This document shows positions 34,463 to 42,428 of a stretch of DNA of 64,000 nucleotides, piece after piece. The first letter of the stretch is position 1, and the number at the start of each line of letters is the position of its first letter. Origin of the DNA: Mycobacterium kyorinense. Its GTDB lineage: Bacteria; Actinomycetota; Actinomycetes; Mycobacteriales; Mycobacteriaceae. The stretch is from assembly GCF_002101735.1 (NCBI RefSeq), contig NZ_LQPE01000143.1, forward strand, positions 185,289 to 249,288. Direction: 5' to 3'. The notes beneath the pieces are model-generated. The model was given only the letters and a program-made list of their open reading frames with translations, had not been told where the DNA came from and did not search any database. A program made the position numbers and the translations under genes.

Positions 34463-34513
34463 TTGTGCGGTTTCATACGCTCGCGTCGGCGTGTCGCGTA
34501 TGAAACCGCACAA
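34463..34513. terminator. Perfect 18-bp inverted repeat, terminator or palindromic repeat
   Basis: TTGTGCGGTTTCATACGC (34463-34480) and its exact complement (34496-34513) flank a 15-base loop. It lies 11 bases past the stop of the DUF7159 gene and ~100 bases before udgA, so it probably ends transcription of the former. The stem is unusually AT-rich for this region and there is no T-tract. Confidence 0.65.
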
Positions 34514-34523
34514 CCGTGTGGAG

Positions 34524-36023
34524 CTACAGGCCCGGGATGCCGGGAATTCCCGGAACACCGGGGATGCCGCCGCCGTGACCGCCGCCGTGACCGCCACCGT
34601 GACCGCCACCGCCGCCGTGACCTCCGCCACCACCGCCGCCGGGGATACCCGGAATGCCACCGCCACCGGGGATGCCGGGGATCCCGCCGCCGCCAACCCC
34701 GGGCCCGACGGGAACCGGGACCGGGACCGGCACGGGGGCGGCCGGCGCGGGCGCAGGAGCTGCCGGTGCCGGGGCTGCTGGCGCCGGCGCCGCAGGCGCG
34801 GGCGCAGGAGCCGCGGGAGCAGGAGCGGGAGCCGCGGGAGCGGGAGCCGCGGGAGCGGGAGCCGCGGGAGCGGGAGCCGCGGGAGCGGGAGCCGCGGGCG
34901 CCGGAGATGGCGCTGCGGGAGCCTGCGGCGGCGCAGACGGCGGAGGAGGCGCAGCCGGCTGCGATCGCTGCGGCGGCGCCTGATTGCTCGGCACCACCAT
35001 CGGGTGTCCCGGATTCGGCCGCTCACCGACCGACGGGCGCATCGTCATCAGCAGCGCAACCGCTAGCGCCACGACGCCGACCACGAAGATCGCGGCCACC
35101 GCGCTCGCCACCAGCGCCGCGGGCCGACGTCCACGCCGACCCTCGCCGGCGAATGCGCCGGTCTGCAGGTCCGGCCGGTTGGCGTAAGCGGTGGGCGCGT
35201 TGGCTTCGTCGTCCGCGACCGCACTGTAGGCCAGCGCTTCACCGCCGTCGGCGCCGTCGGGTGCGGGGCGGTATCCCGGGGTCACCGCATACGGGTCGAT
35301 GGCGCCGGTCCCGGGATCTTGCGCGTAGGCCAGCGCCGCGGTCGACGACGAGAACAACGGCGCATGCGCCGACGCCAGCGCAGCCCCGCGGGCCAGCGCC
35401 GTCTCGGGTTCCTCGGGCGCGTTCACCGGCAGCGACGTCGTCGCCTCCAGCTGTGATTTGAGCGGCGCGATGTCCACTCCGGAGCCGACCATGAACAGCC
35501 CGTCCGGCCGCGACGGCAGCGTCTGCATATCGGCGACCAGAGCGGCCAATTCGCCTGCGGTATCGCCGCTTTGCAGCGGCTCTCGGCGCACTTCGGTGAT
35601 CGACCCGTCGGCGGAATCGACAATGGCCATCGTCGCGGTGTCCGGTTCGAGGAACAACAGCCCGGTGCGGGAGTAGCCAACCGAGCTGCCGACCGACTGC
35701 GCCAGCGCCGCCGCCGCCAAAAACGCGGAGACCAGCATGACGTTTTCGACCTTGTGGGCGGCCAATGCGTCCCGCAGGGCGGTGGCCTCGGCCTGGTCGG
35801 TCCAGGTCACACCCGTCGACAACAGTTCGTAGCCGCCTTCGGCGGCGCCTTCGCGGGTGCCCAGGATCGCCGAAACCACTTGTTCCGGTGCGCTCTGAGG
35901 TGCCGAGCCGTTGTCGACGTCGAAGTTGTCCTGCTCGACTGTGACACCGTCGCCGTTTTCACCTTCGACCAGCACCATGCGAACCGTCGAGGGTGCCATC
36001 GACACCCCTAGTACGGTCTCCAT
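34524..36023 (-). CDS. DUF7159-type membrane protein: degenerate actin/Hsp70-like domain, one span, Pro/Ala- and Gly-rich tail
   Basis: 499 residues. The cytoplasmic part (about 1-235) reads like a stripped Hsp70 ATPase: VLGVSMAPSTVRMVLVEG (phosphate-1 position, Ser for Asp), TGLLFLEPDTATMAIVDSADG (phosphate-2 position) and LFMVGSGVDIAPLKSQLEA then ETALARGAALASA (adenosine position). One helix (about 303-327, LVASAVAAIFVVGVVALAVALL) precedes an outside tail of PAPAAPAP repeats and an end rich in GGGHGGGHGG and GIPGVPG. It is the second gene of a tandem pair and 45-50% of its first half can be read against the neighbour at 36089. A GGAGGAG ribosome-binding site precedes the ATG. Function unknown. 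Confidence 0.82.
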   Translation of the reverse strand: METVLGVSMAPSTVRMVLVEGENGDGVTVEQDNFDVDNGSAPQSAPEQVVSAILGTREGAAEGGYELLSTGVTWTDQAEATALRDALAAHKVENVMLVSAFLAAAALAQSVGSSVGYSRTGLLFLEPDTATMAIVDSADGSITEVRREPLQSGDTAGELAALVADMQTLPSRPDGLFMVGSGVDIAPLKSQLEATTSLPVNAPEEPETALARGAALASAHAPLFSSSTAALAYAQDPGTGAIDPYAVTPGYRPAPDGADGGEALAYSAVADDEANAPTAYANRPDLQTGAFAGEGRRGRRPAALVASAVAAIFVVGVVALAVALLMTMRPSVGERPNPGHPMVVPSNQAPPQRSQPAAPPPPSAPPQAPAAPSPAPAAPAPAAPAPAAPAPAAPAPAAPAPAPAAPAPAPAAPAPAAPAPAAPAPAPAAPVPVPVPVPVGPGVGGGGIPGIPGGGGIPGIPGGGGGGGHGGGGGHGGGHGGGHGGGIPGVPGIPGIPGL

Positions 36024-36088
36024 TGCTCCTCCAAATTCGTGCCGCCAAGCGTTGGTCAGAGGAGTACCCGTTTTCGGCGGCCCGGCGC

Positions 36089-37558
36089 TTAGAACCCGAT
36101 GCCGAGGTTGAGACCGGGAGCCAGCGGAACCTTGATGCCCGGGGGGCCTCCGCCGTGGCCACGGCCACCGCCGCGACCATGACCCCAGCCACCACCGCCG
36201 TGATCACCGCCCCACGGCTCGACCGGTGGGCCGGGTGGCGGCGGCGCGAGAATTTGCCCCAGCTGCGGCAATACCGGCGGAGGCGGCGGAGGCAGCGCAG
36301 GTGCCGGAGCGGGAGCGGGAGCCGGCGCGGGAGCGGGCGCCCGCACGGGAGCCGGCGCAGGCGCAGGGGCAGGCGCCGGGGCCGCAGCGGGCACGGGCGG
36401 GGGCGCTGGTGCGGGGGCAGCCGCCTTGGGCGGGGCGGGCACCGCAGCCGCCGGCGCCTTCGGCGGCGCCTGCTTGGTCGGCGCGACGGCGTTTTGGCTC
36501 AGGTTGGGTCGCTGATTGACCGTCGGCCGGATGCTGAACGCCAACGAAATCACCAGCGCCACAACGCCGACGACGAAGATCGTCAGCACGCTCATCGCGG
36601 TCAGAAACGGCTTACGACTGGACTCGGCCGCGGCCGCCCGAAAGTCGAGCATGCCGGAGTCCAGAATCTCCTCCTCGCCGGTGAGGTCGACGTAGGCGTC
36701 TGGACCCTCGGCGGTGTAGGCCTCGGCCTCCTCGTCGGGAACGGCGCTGTAGGCAAGGGCCTCCTCGCCCGAGTCGACATCGGCCGCGGCGAGGTAGCCC
36801 GGAGAAACGGCATAGGGGTCCACCGCGCCGGTGCCCGGATCCTGGGCGTAAGCGAGCGCGGCGGTCGACGACGAGAACAGCGGCGCGTGCGCCGACGCCA
36901 GCGCAGCGCCCCGGGCCAGCGCCATGTCCGGCTCCTCGGGAGCGCTCAGCGGAAGCGTCGTCGCGGCCTCCAGCGCCGGTTTGATCAGCGGGATGTCCAC
37001 CCCGGAACCCACGACGAACAAGCCCTCGGGCCGTGACTCCAGACGGTCGGCGCTGGCGGCGAGCTGCGTGATGGCGGCGACGGCCTCGTCGTCGTCCTCC
37101 GGGAGGGGCTCGCGATGTACCTCGGAGACGGACCCGTCGGCGGAGTCGACCACGGCCAGCGTGGCGGTATCCGGCTCGATGAACAGCAGCGCGGTGTGGG
37201 CGTAGTTGGTGGCGGTGCCGACGGCCTGGGCCAACGCGGCCGCAGCCAAGAACGCCGACACCAGCATGACGTTTTCGATCTTGCGGGCAGCCAGCGCGTC
37301 GCGCAGTGCGGCGGCCTCGAACTGGTCGCTCCACGTCACGCCGGTCGAGGCCAGGTGGTAGCCGCCCTCGGCGGCGCCCTCGCGGGTCCCCAGAATCGCC
37401 GAAATCACCTGGTCGGCAGCAACAGTGTTTGCCGGCCTCCCGTTGGCGCTGAGCTCGAAGTTGTCTTGGTCGATCGTGACACCATCGGCGTTCTCACCCT
37501 CTACCAGCACCATGCGGACCGTCGACGGTGCCATCGACACACCGAGTACGGTGTCCAC
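36089..37558 (-). CDS. DUF7159-type membrane protein (tandem paralog)
   Basis: 489 residues from GTG. Same plan as its neighbour: VLGVSMAPSTVRMVLVEG, TALLFIEPDTATLAVVDSADG, LFVVGSGVDIPLIKPALEA, MALARGAALASAHAPLFSSS, then SRKPFLTAMSVLTIFVVGVVALVI as the single span (about 308-335), a long PAPAPAP tail and a Gly/His-rich end (DHGGGGWGHGRGGG). The two genes are 65 bp apart and duplicate each other; a third copy lies at 47350. AGGAGGA ribosome-binding site before the GTG. The conserved block ALAYAQDPGTGA-DPYAV-PGY before the span is unique to the family and may be an interaction site. Confidence 0.82.
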   Translation of the reverse strand: MDTVLGVSMAPSTVRMVLVEGENADGVTIDQDNFELSANGRPANTVAADQVISAILGTREGAAEGGYHLASTGVTWSDQFEAAALRDALAARKIENVMLVSAFLAAAALAQAVGTATNYAHTALLFIEPDTATLAVVDSADGSVSEVHREPLPEDDDEAVAAITQLAASADRLESRPEGLFVVGSGVDIPLIKPALEAATTLPLSAPEEPDMALARGAALASAHAPLFSSSTAALAYAQDPGTGAVDPYAVSPGYLAAADVDSGEEALAYSAVPDEEAEAYTAEGPDAYVDLTGEEEILDSGMLDFRAAAAESSRKPFLTAMSVLTIFVVGVVALVISLAFSIRPTVNQRPNLSQNAVAPTKQAPPKAPAAAVPAPPKAAAPAPAPPPVPAAAPAPAPAPAPAPVRAPAPAPAPAPAPAPALPPPPPPVLPQLGQILAPPPPGPPVEPWGGDHGGGGWGHGRGGGRGHGGGPPGIKVPLAPGLNLGIGF

Positions 37559-37682
37559 TACTTCCTCCTAAGTAGTTTGCTACCCGCTCGTGGTCCGGGC
37601 AGCGCAGTACATGCGCCTATTGACCCTGATGATTCGACCCTACCTGTCAACGCTTAAAGCAAGCTGGCATCGGCCGCCGTGC

Positions 37683-38255
37683 CTAACTCGATTTGATGAA
37701 GTTTTGGTACGACCGAGACGGTGTGGGCCCGCGCTGGCCTTGGTACTTCGACCCGGCCCGGGCACTGCCGTAGGGGTGCTCGGCGGGGCTGGTCAGCCGC
37801 AGGATGCACAGCTGGCCGATCTTCATGCCCGGCCACAGCGTGATGGGCAGGTTGGCGACGTTGGAGAGCTCCAGCGTGATGTGGCCGCTAAAACCCGGAT
37901 CGATAAAGCCCGCCGTCGAGTGGGTCAGCAGGCCCAGCCGCCCCAGCGACGACTTGCCCTCCAACCTGCCGGCTAGGTCGTCGGGCAAGGTACACAGCTC
38001 GAGCGTCGACCCCAGCACGAACTCACCGGGGTGCAGCACGAACGGTTCGCCGTCGACCGGCTGCACCAGGCTGGTCAGCTCATCCTGCTGCTGGGATGGG
38101 TCGATGTGGGTGTAGCGGGTGTTGTTGAACACCCGGAACATGCTGTCGAGGCGGACGTCCACGCTGGACGGCTGAACCAGCGTGTCGTCGAACGGGTCGA
38201 TGCCCAGCCGGCCGGCAGCGATTTCGGCTCGGAGGTCGCGATCGGAGAGCAGCAC
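37683..38255 (-). CDS. dcd: dCTP deaminase
   Basis: 190 residues from GTG 38255, the exact Mtb length. The trimeric dUTPase-fold family is shown by LVQPSSVDVRLDSMFRVF, the HPGEFVLGSTLE strand, the substrate loop GKSSLGRLGLLTHSTAGFIDPGFSGHITLEL (split over residues ~110-140, with catalytic Glu in ITLEL) and GMKIGQLCILRL. In mycobacteria the enzyme is bifunctional, giving dUMP directly from dCTP. It lies directly before tRNA-Gly as in Mtb (Rv0321). Frame extension to 38333 is rejected because the family starts at MLLSDRDL. Confidence 0.96.
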   Translation of the reverse strand: MLLSDRDLRAEIAAGRLGIDPFDDTLVQPSSVDVRLDSMFRVFNNTRYTHIDPSQQQDELTSLVQPVDGEPFVLHPGEFVLGSTLELCTLPDDLAGRLEGKSSLGRLGLLTHSTAGFIDPGFSGHITLELSNVANLPITLWPGMKIGQLCILRLTSPAEHPYGSARAGSKYQGQRGPTPSRSYQNFIKSS

Positions 38256-38337
38256 GCGACGAGCGTATCCGCTGGGCTGCCAGCCGCGTTGGTGATGAAC
38301 GGCGCGGCGCCGGATGCTAGCCTTTCCCAGCAATCGC

Positions 38338-38408
38338 GCCGATGTAGTTCAATGGCAGAACATCAGCTTCCCAAGCTGAGAACGCGGGTTCGATTCCCGT
38401 CATCGGCT
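38338..38408 (+). tRNA. tRNA-Gly (anticodon CCC)
   Basis: Full cloverleaf: acceptor GCCGATG pairs with CATCGGC (38401-38407), D-arm with TAGTTCAATGGCAGA, anticodon stem TCAGC/GCTGA around loop TTCCCAA giving anticodon CCC, and T-arm GCGGGTTCGATTCCCGT. Discriminator base T. CCA is not encoded. It reads GGG glycine codons. Divergent from dcd; the ars block starts directly beyond its 3' end. Confidence 0.97.
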
Positions 38409-38416
38409 CCGGTACT

Positions 38417-38830
38417 TTACGGCGGCGGTGGCTCGATGCCGAGTTCCTTCAGCAGCTGCCGAACCCGCGCCTCGATCTCGTCGCGTACGGGTCGCACGGC
38501 CTCGATTGGTTGGCCTGCGGGATCCGGTAACTCCCAGTCCTCGTAGCGCTTGCCGGGAATGAAGGGGCATGTATCCCCGCAACCCATCGTGACGACGACA
38601 TCGGCCTCTTCAACCATGGCTTCGGTCCAACGCGTGGGTTGTTCGGCGGTAATGTCGATACCTCTTTCCGCCATGGCTGCGGCGGCTACCGGGTTCACCC
38701 GGTCGGCGGGCTGCGAGCCGCCCGAGTAACCGACCGCCTGACCACCCGCCAGCCTGTTGAAAAAGCCCAACGCCATTTGCGAGCGTCCGGCGTTGTGAGT
38801 GCAGAGAAACAGCACGCCTGGTTTGTTCAT
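38417..38830 (-). CDS. arsC: Arsenate reductase ArsC (low-molecular-weight phosphatase type)
   Basis: 137 residues from ATG 38830. The P-loop CTHNAGRSQ starts at Cys10, the nucleophile; the second redox pair is in VTMGCGDTCPFIPG, as in thioredoxin-coupled ArsC, and WELPDPAG carries the general-acid Asp. It reduces arsenate to arsenite for export. The start overlaps the acr3 stop by four bases (ATGA). The operon order is arsI-acr3-arsC (minus strand), with arsR divergent. Confidence 0.95.
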   Translation of the reverse strand: MNKPGVLFLCTHNAGRSQMALGFFNRLAGGQAVGYSGGSQPADRVNPVAAAAMAERGIDITAEQPTRWTEAMVEEADVVVTMGCGDTCPFIPGKRYEDWELPDPAGQPIEAVRPVRDEIEARVRQLLKELGIEPPPP

Positions 38831-39900
38831 GGTGCGGTCCCGGCGGATCGGCGTCGAAAGCTCAACGACACGTAGACCAACGCGACAAGTACGGGCACCT
38901 CTATCAGCGGGCCGACAACTCCGGCGAGGGCTTGGCCGGAGGTCGCCCCGAAGGTGGCGATGGCCACGGCTATCGCTAGCTCGAAATTGTTGCCGGCGGC
39001 GGTGAAAGCCAGCGTGGTAGTGCGCTCGTAGCCGAGGGCCATCCTCGACCCCAGCAAGTAGCCGCCGCCCCACATGATGGCGAAGTAGGCCAGCAGTGGC
39101 AGCGCGATCCGCGCGACATCCCATGGCCGGGTGGTGATTTGGTGGCCTTGGAGGGCGAACAGGATCACGATGGTGAACAGCAGCCCGTAAAGCGCCCACG
39201 GTCCAACCTTCGGCAGGAACCGGCTCTCGTACCAGGCCCGCCCCTTTCTGCGTTCGCCGATCCGGCGCGACAGGTAACCGAGGACCAGGGGCACGCCGAG
39301 GAAGATCAGCACCGACTTGGCGATCTGCCATGGCGAGACGCTGATTGACGTTTGGTCCAGGCCGAGCCAGCCAGGCAGCACCGACAGGTAGAACCAGCCC
39401 AGCGCGGCGAACATGATCACCTGGAACACCGAGTTGAGTGCCACCAGGACGGCGGCGGCTTCACGGTCGCCGCACGCGAGGTCGTTCCAGATGATGACCA
39501 TCGCGATGCACCGTGCCAGGCCGACGATGATCAGGCCGGTGCGGTACTCGGGCAGATCGGGCAGCAACAGCCACGCCAAGGCGAACATCAGCGCCGGACC
39601 GATCACCCAGTTGAGCAACAGCGACGCGACCATGAGCTTGCGGTCGCCGGTCACGGTGTCGAGCCGGTCGTAGCGGACCTTCGCGAGCACCGGGTACATC
39701 ATCACCAGCAGCCCGATGGCGATGGGCAATGAGATGCCATCAACCTGAACGGCGCTGAGGCCGCGGTCCAAACCGGGAAGCGCGCGGCCCACCAACAGCC
39801 CGGCCACCATCGCGGCGCCGATCCACAGCGGTAGGAATCGGTCGAGCGTGGACAGCTTTCCGACGACGGGGGTGTGGTCGGCGATGGCCGGTGCGTTCAT
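38827..39900 (-). CDS. acr3: Arsenite efflux permease, ACR3 family
   Basis: 357 residues with ten predicted helices. The functional ACR3 cysteine is in GLARCIAMVIIWNDLACGD, and the TM9 family motif is FTAAGNNFELAIAVAIATFG with its conserved Glu. It extrudes arsenite by proton antiport. Overlaps arsI by four bases and arsC by four bases, so all three are translationally coupled. Confidence 0.95.
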   Translation of the reverse strand: MNAPAIADHTPVVGKLSTLDRFLPLWIGAAMVAGLLVGRALPGLDRGLSAVQVDGISLPIAIGLLVMMYPVLAKVRYDRLDTVTGDRKLMVASLLLNWVIGPALMFALAWLLLPDLPEYRTGLIIVGLARCIAMVIIWNDLACGDREAAAVLVALNSVFQVIMFAALGWFYLSVLPGWLGLDQTSISVSPWQIAKSVLIFLGVPLVLGYLSRRIGERRKGRAWYESRFLPKVGPWALYGLLFTIVILFALQGHQITTRPWDVARIALPLLAYFAIMWGGGYLLGSRMALGYERTTTLAFTAAGNNFELAIAVAIATFGATSGQALAGVVGPLIEVPVLVALVYVSLSFRRRSAGTAP

Positions 39901-40352
39901 CCGGCTGTGCAGGAGTTTCCGGCGCAGCAGGCCTCTTCAACCGCCGCTGCGTCCCCGACAGCCGTCGCGTCCTCGCCCCAAAAGGTGTCTGAGTCGGCGA
40001 GAACTTTGTAAATCTCCCACCTTTCGCCGGCCGGTCCGGTGACCCACACTTTGTCTTGCGTCGCGAAGCAACAGGTCGTCCCGATCTGTTCCTCCGTGAA
40101 CATTCCCTCGCCCGTTAGCCGGGCAATCTCGGCGTGGACCTTCTCGCTTGAGTCAACTTCGACACCGAGGTGGTTGATCGTGCCGCCCTTGCCGGGGTTC
40201 TCGAACAGCACGAGCTTCAGCGGCGGTTCGGCGATGGCGAAGTTGGCGTAGCCGTCTTCGAGTTTCGCCGGCTGTGTGTTGAACAACTTCGAGTAGAAGG
40301 CAACCGCCTCATCCAGCTTTTCGACGTTCAGCGCGAGTTGGACTCGTGACAT
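39897..40352 (-). CDS. arsI: Glyoxalase-fold ArsI/CadI protein
   Basis: 151 residues. One vicinal-oxygen-chelate domain: VQLALNVEKLDEAVAFYSKLF, INHLGVEVDSS (metal His), TTCCFATQDKVWV (vicinal cysteines, which in ArsI bind trivalent arsenicals) and RWEIYKVLADSDTF (metal Glu). The expected first metal His is Gln5, as I recall for Mtb CadI, so C-As lyase activity is uncertain. The C-terminus ends with a cysteine-rich EEACCAGNSC. It is the first gene of the ars operon. Also nameable cadI (cadmium-induced protein family). Confidence 0.88.
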   Translation of the reverse strand: MSRVQLALNVEKLDEAVAFYSKLFNTQPAKLEDGYANFAIAEPPLKLVLFENPGKGGTINHLGVEVDSSEKVHAEIARLTGEGMFTEEQIGTTCCFATQDKVWVTGPAGERWEIYKVLADSDTFWGEDATAVGDAAAVEEACCAGNSCTAG

Positions 40353-40372
40353 GACTGCGCTCCCCTACCTGT

Positions 40373-40426
40373 GAGACATATATCGAACCGCTGGCGTCAT
40401 CATGCCACCTCTTCGACATATGTCAA
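40373..40426. promoter_or_regulatory. Two ArsR operator candidates in the divergent arsI/arsR gap
   Basis: TTCGACATATGTCAA (40412-40426, core GACATATGTC a perfect palindrome) and, on the opposite strand, TTCGATATATGTCTC (40373-40387), matching at 12 of 15. The left site overlaps the arsI -10-like TATATG, the right site the arsR promoter. Binding of ArsR would repress both directions. Confidence 0.65.
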
Positions 40427-40448
40427 TGCCCTCTGGCACGATGAACCT

Positions 40449-40808
40449 ATGCCGAAGACATTGCCGATGGTGGACATCTCCGCACCCGTCTGTTGCGCAC
40501 CGGTCGCAGCGGGGTTGGTCGACGACACTGCCGCGTTGGAAATAGCGCTTCGGCTGAAGGCACTCGCCGACCCCGTACGGGTCAAGCTGGTCTCGCTGCT
40601 CTTCAGTTCCGCCAAAGGCGAGCAATGCAGTTCCGATCTAGCGGCGGCGGTGGGGCTGGCCGAGTCGACAGTGAGCCACCACCTGACCCAGCTACGTCGC
40701 GCCGGACTAGTCGAATCAGAACGGCGCGGAATGAATGTGTATCACCGGCCTCGGCATGACGCGCTCGTGGCACTCTGCTCGGTGCTCGATCCCAACTGCT
40801 GCACCTAG
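40449..40808 (+). CDS. arsR: ArsR-family arsenic-responsive repressor
   Basis: 119 residues from ATG 40449. Winged helix: LKALADPVRVKLVSLL, then LAAAVGLAESTVSHHLTQLRRAGLVESERRG (residues about 62-92, HTH). Cysteines 15 and 16 near the N-terminus and Cys60 in GEQCSSDL mirror the Cys15/16/55 arsenite site described for corynebacterial ArsR1. A further C-terminal cluster (PNCCT) is present. Derepression by arsenite is thus expected. Probably leaderless or nearly so: CACGAT lies six bases before the start. Confidence 0.94.
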   Translation: MPKTLPMVDISAPVCCAPVAAGLVDDTAALEIALRLKALADPVRVKLVSLLFSSAKGEQCSSDLAAAVGLAESTVSHHLTQLRRAGLVESERRGMNVYHRPRHDALVALCSVLDPNCCT

Positions 40809-40993
40809 CCGGATAGCGGAATCACGACCACCAGTAGTTCAGACAGGTCGGTGGCGAGATCGCGAGAGTCGGCTATGCCCGTAGCCGAAACGTGATGAAG
40901 GCTTGACCGAATCGCTAACGCGCCCTTGCACTTCCACGCTTCAGCTCAGCCCTACTATCTATTACAACTTTGTCAATTAAAAGGATTGGGGCC

Positions 40994-41851
40994 ATGCGGG
41001 CGGCTGTCCGGTGCGTTCTTGCGCTGATCGGGACCGCTGCGACGGTGGTCGCCGGGCCGGCCGACGTCAGCCTGGCGGCGACGAGCCAGTCGTATCGGTT
41101 CGCGGTCGCATCGGTTCTGCCAATGCGCGGCGCGACTGTGGGCGTGGGGCATCCAGTCGTAGTGACGTTCAGCGCGCCCGTTGCCAATCGACCCGCTGCC
41201 GAGCGGGCCATTCAGGTCAAGTCGGTGCCCCCGATGAGCGGCCATTTCGAGTGGGTCGACAACGAGGCGGTGCAGTGGGTTCCCGACCGATTCTGGCCGG
41301 CGCACAGCACCGTGGCCCTTTCGATTGGCCCGCTGGCCACCGATTTCAAGACGGGCCCTGCCGTCGTCGGTGTTGCCGATATCGCCGAGCACACGTTCAC
41401 CGTCACCATCGACGGAGTCGGGGCCGGACCACCTCCGCCACGACCCGCGCCCCATCACCGGCCTCACTGGGGCGAAGAAGGGGTGCTGCTGGCCTCGATG
41501 GGCAGGCCGGAGTACTCGACGCCGGTCGGCACGTACACCGTGTTGTCCAAGGAACGCTCGGTGATCATGGATTCGAGCAGCGTCGGGATCCCTGTCACCA
41601 ATCCCGACGGCTACCGGATCCCGGTGGATTATGCGGTGCGTATCACCAAGCGTGGCCTCTTCGTGCACTCAGCTCCATGGGCTGTCCAGTCATTGGGCTT
41701 GGAGAATGTCAGCCATGGGTGCATCAGCTTGAGTCCCGCGGACGCAGAGTGGTACTTCAACACCGTCAACATCGGCGATCCGGTAATTGTGCAGGAATCC
41801 GGGATAGAGCGGCCACAGCGGCTGGCGCCAGCAAGCGTCGCGCCGAGATAG
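40994..41851 (+). CDS. L,D-transpeptidase (YkuD) with Ig-like domain
   Basis: 285 residues from ATG 40994, with AAGGATTGGGG as ribosome-binding site. Signal peptide (about 1-33), an Ig-like domain (about 40-130: GATVGVGHPVVVTFSAPV, FEWVDNEAVQWVPDRFWPAH), a His/Pro-rich spacer (about 145-165), then the catalytic domain: PVGTYTVLSKER, FVHSAPWAVQSLG and VSHGCISLSPADAEWYF with the nucleophile Cys in SHGC. It forms 3-3 peptidoglycan crosslinks or attaches proteins to the wall. The spacer replaces the usual first beta strands of the YkuD domain, which is unusual. It lies within the block inserted after the tRNA. Confidence 0.9.
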   Translation: MRAAVRCVLALIGTAATVVAGPADVSLAATSQSYRFAVASVLPMRGATVGVGHPVVVTFSAPVANRPAAERAIQVKSVPPMSGHFEWVDNEAVQWVPDRFWPAHSTVALSIGPLATDFKTGPAVVGVADIAEHTFTVTIDGVGAGPPPPRPAPHHRPHWGEEGVLLASMGRPEYSTPVGTYTVLSKERSVIMDSSSVGIPVTNPDGYRIPVDYAVRITKRGLFVHSAPWAVQSLGLENVSHGCISLSPADAEWYFNTVNIGDPVIVQESGIERPQRLAPASVAPR

Positions 41852-41926
41852 CCTGCGCGCGTTTTCACGCTCGTGGAGGCATGATCGGCTGTCTACGTTG
41901 CGGTGCGCAACCGACAGGAGATCACG

Positions 41927-42421
41927 ATGGACCGGCAACAAATCGAGGACGAAGTGTCCACGCCGGGCGCGCAGGAGCTGCTCGCGTCGACCTCGGCCGC
42001 CCACCTCGCCTACATCGGAGAGGACGAGACACCGCGGGTGGTTCCCGTCGGATTCTTTTGGACCGGCACGCAATTCGTTGTCGCCACGGCCCCAACCGCA
42101 CCGAAGGTCGCGGCGCTGTCGGTTCGCCCGGCCGTTGCGCTGGCCATCGACACCGGCGACACCCCGGAGCAGGCGCGCGCCCTTTCGGTACGCGGGCAGG
42201 CGAGCGTCCAGATCGTCGACGGCCCGGTCGAGGAGTACCTCGCTGCGGCCAGGAACACCATGGACGCCGCCGCAGCAGCCGAGTTCGAACAGAACGTTCG
42301 CGCAATGTATGACCAGATGGCTCGAATTGCGATCACGCCAAACTGGGTGCGCTACTACGACTTCGGCGCCGGCCGAATGCCGCAATTTCTGAAGGACCTG
42401 GCCGAGCGGAACCTATCCTGA
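41927..42421 (+). CDS. Pyridoxamine 5'-phosphate oxidase-like (split-barrel) flavin/F420 protein
   Basis: 164 residues from ATG 41927, with an AGGAG ribosome-binding site. Split beta-barrel features: LLASTSAAHLAYIGEDETPRVVPVGFFW, PKVAALSVRPAVALAID, ALSVRGQASVQIVDG. Mycobacterial relatives bind F420 or FMN and act as reductases of small molecules, or bind haem. The C-terminal helix (ITPNWVRYYDFGAGRMPQFL) is typical. The substrate is unknown. Confidence 0.85.
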   Translation: MDRQQIEDEVSTPGAQELLASTSAAHLAYIGEDETPRVVPVGFFWTGTQFVVATAPTAPKVAALSVRPAVALAIDTGDTPEQARALSVRGQASVQIVDGPVEEYLAAARNTMDAAAAAEFEQNVRAMYDQMARIAITPNWVRYYDFGAGRMPQFLKDLAERNLS

Positions 42422-42428
42422 AGCAGGC

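Noticed and set aside
37559..37682. TTGACA (minus strand, near 37647) as promoter of the DUF7159 pair
   Set aside because: No TAnnnT box at 16-19 bases; left unassigned.
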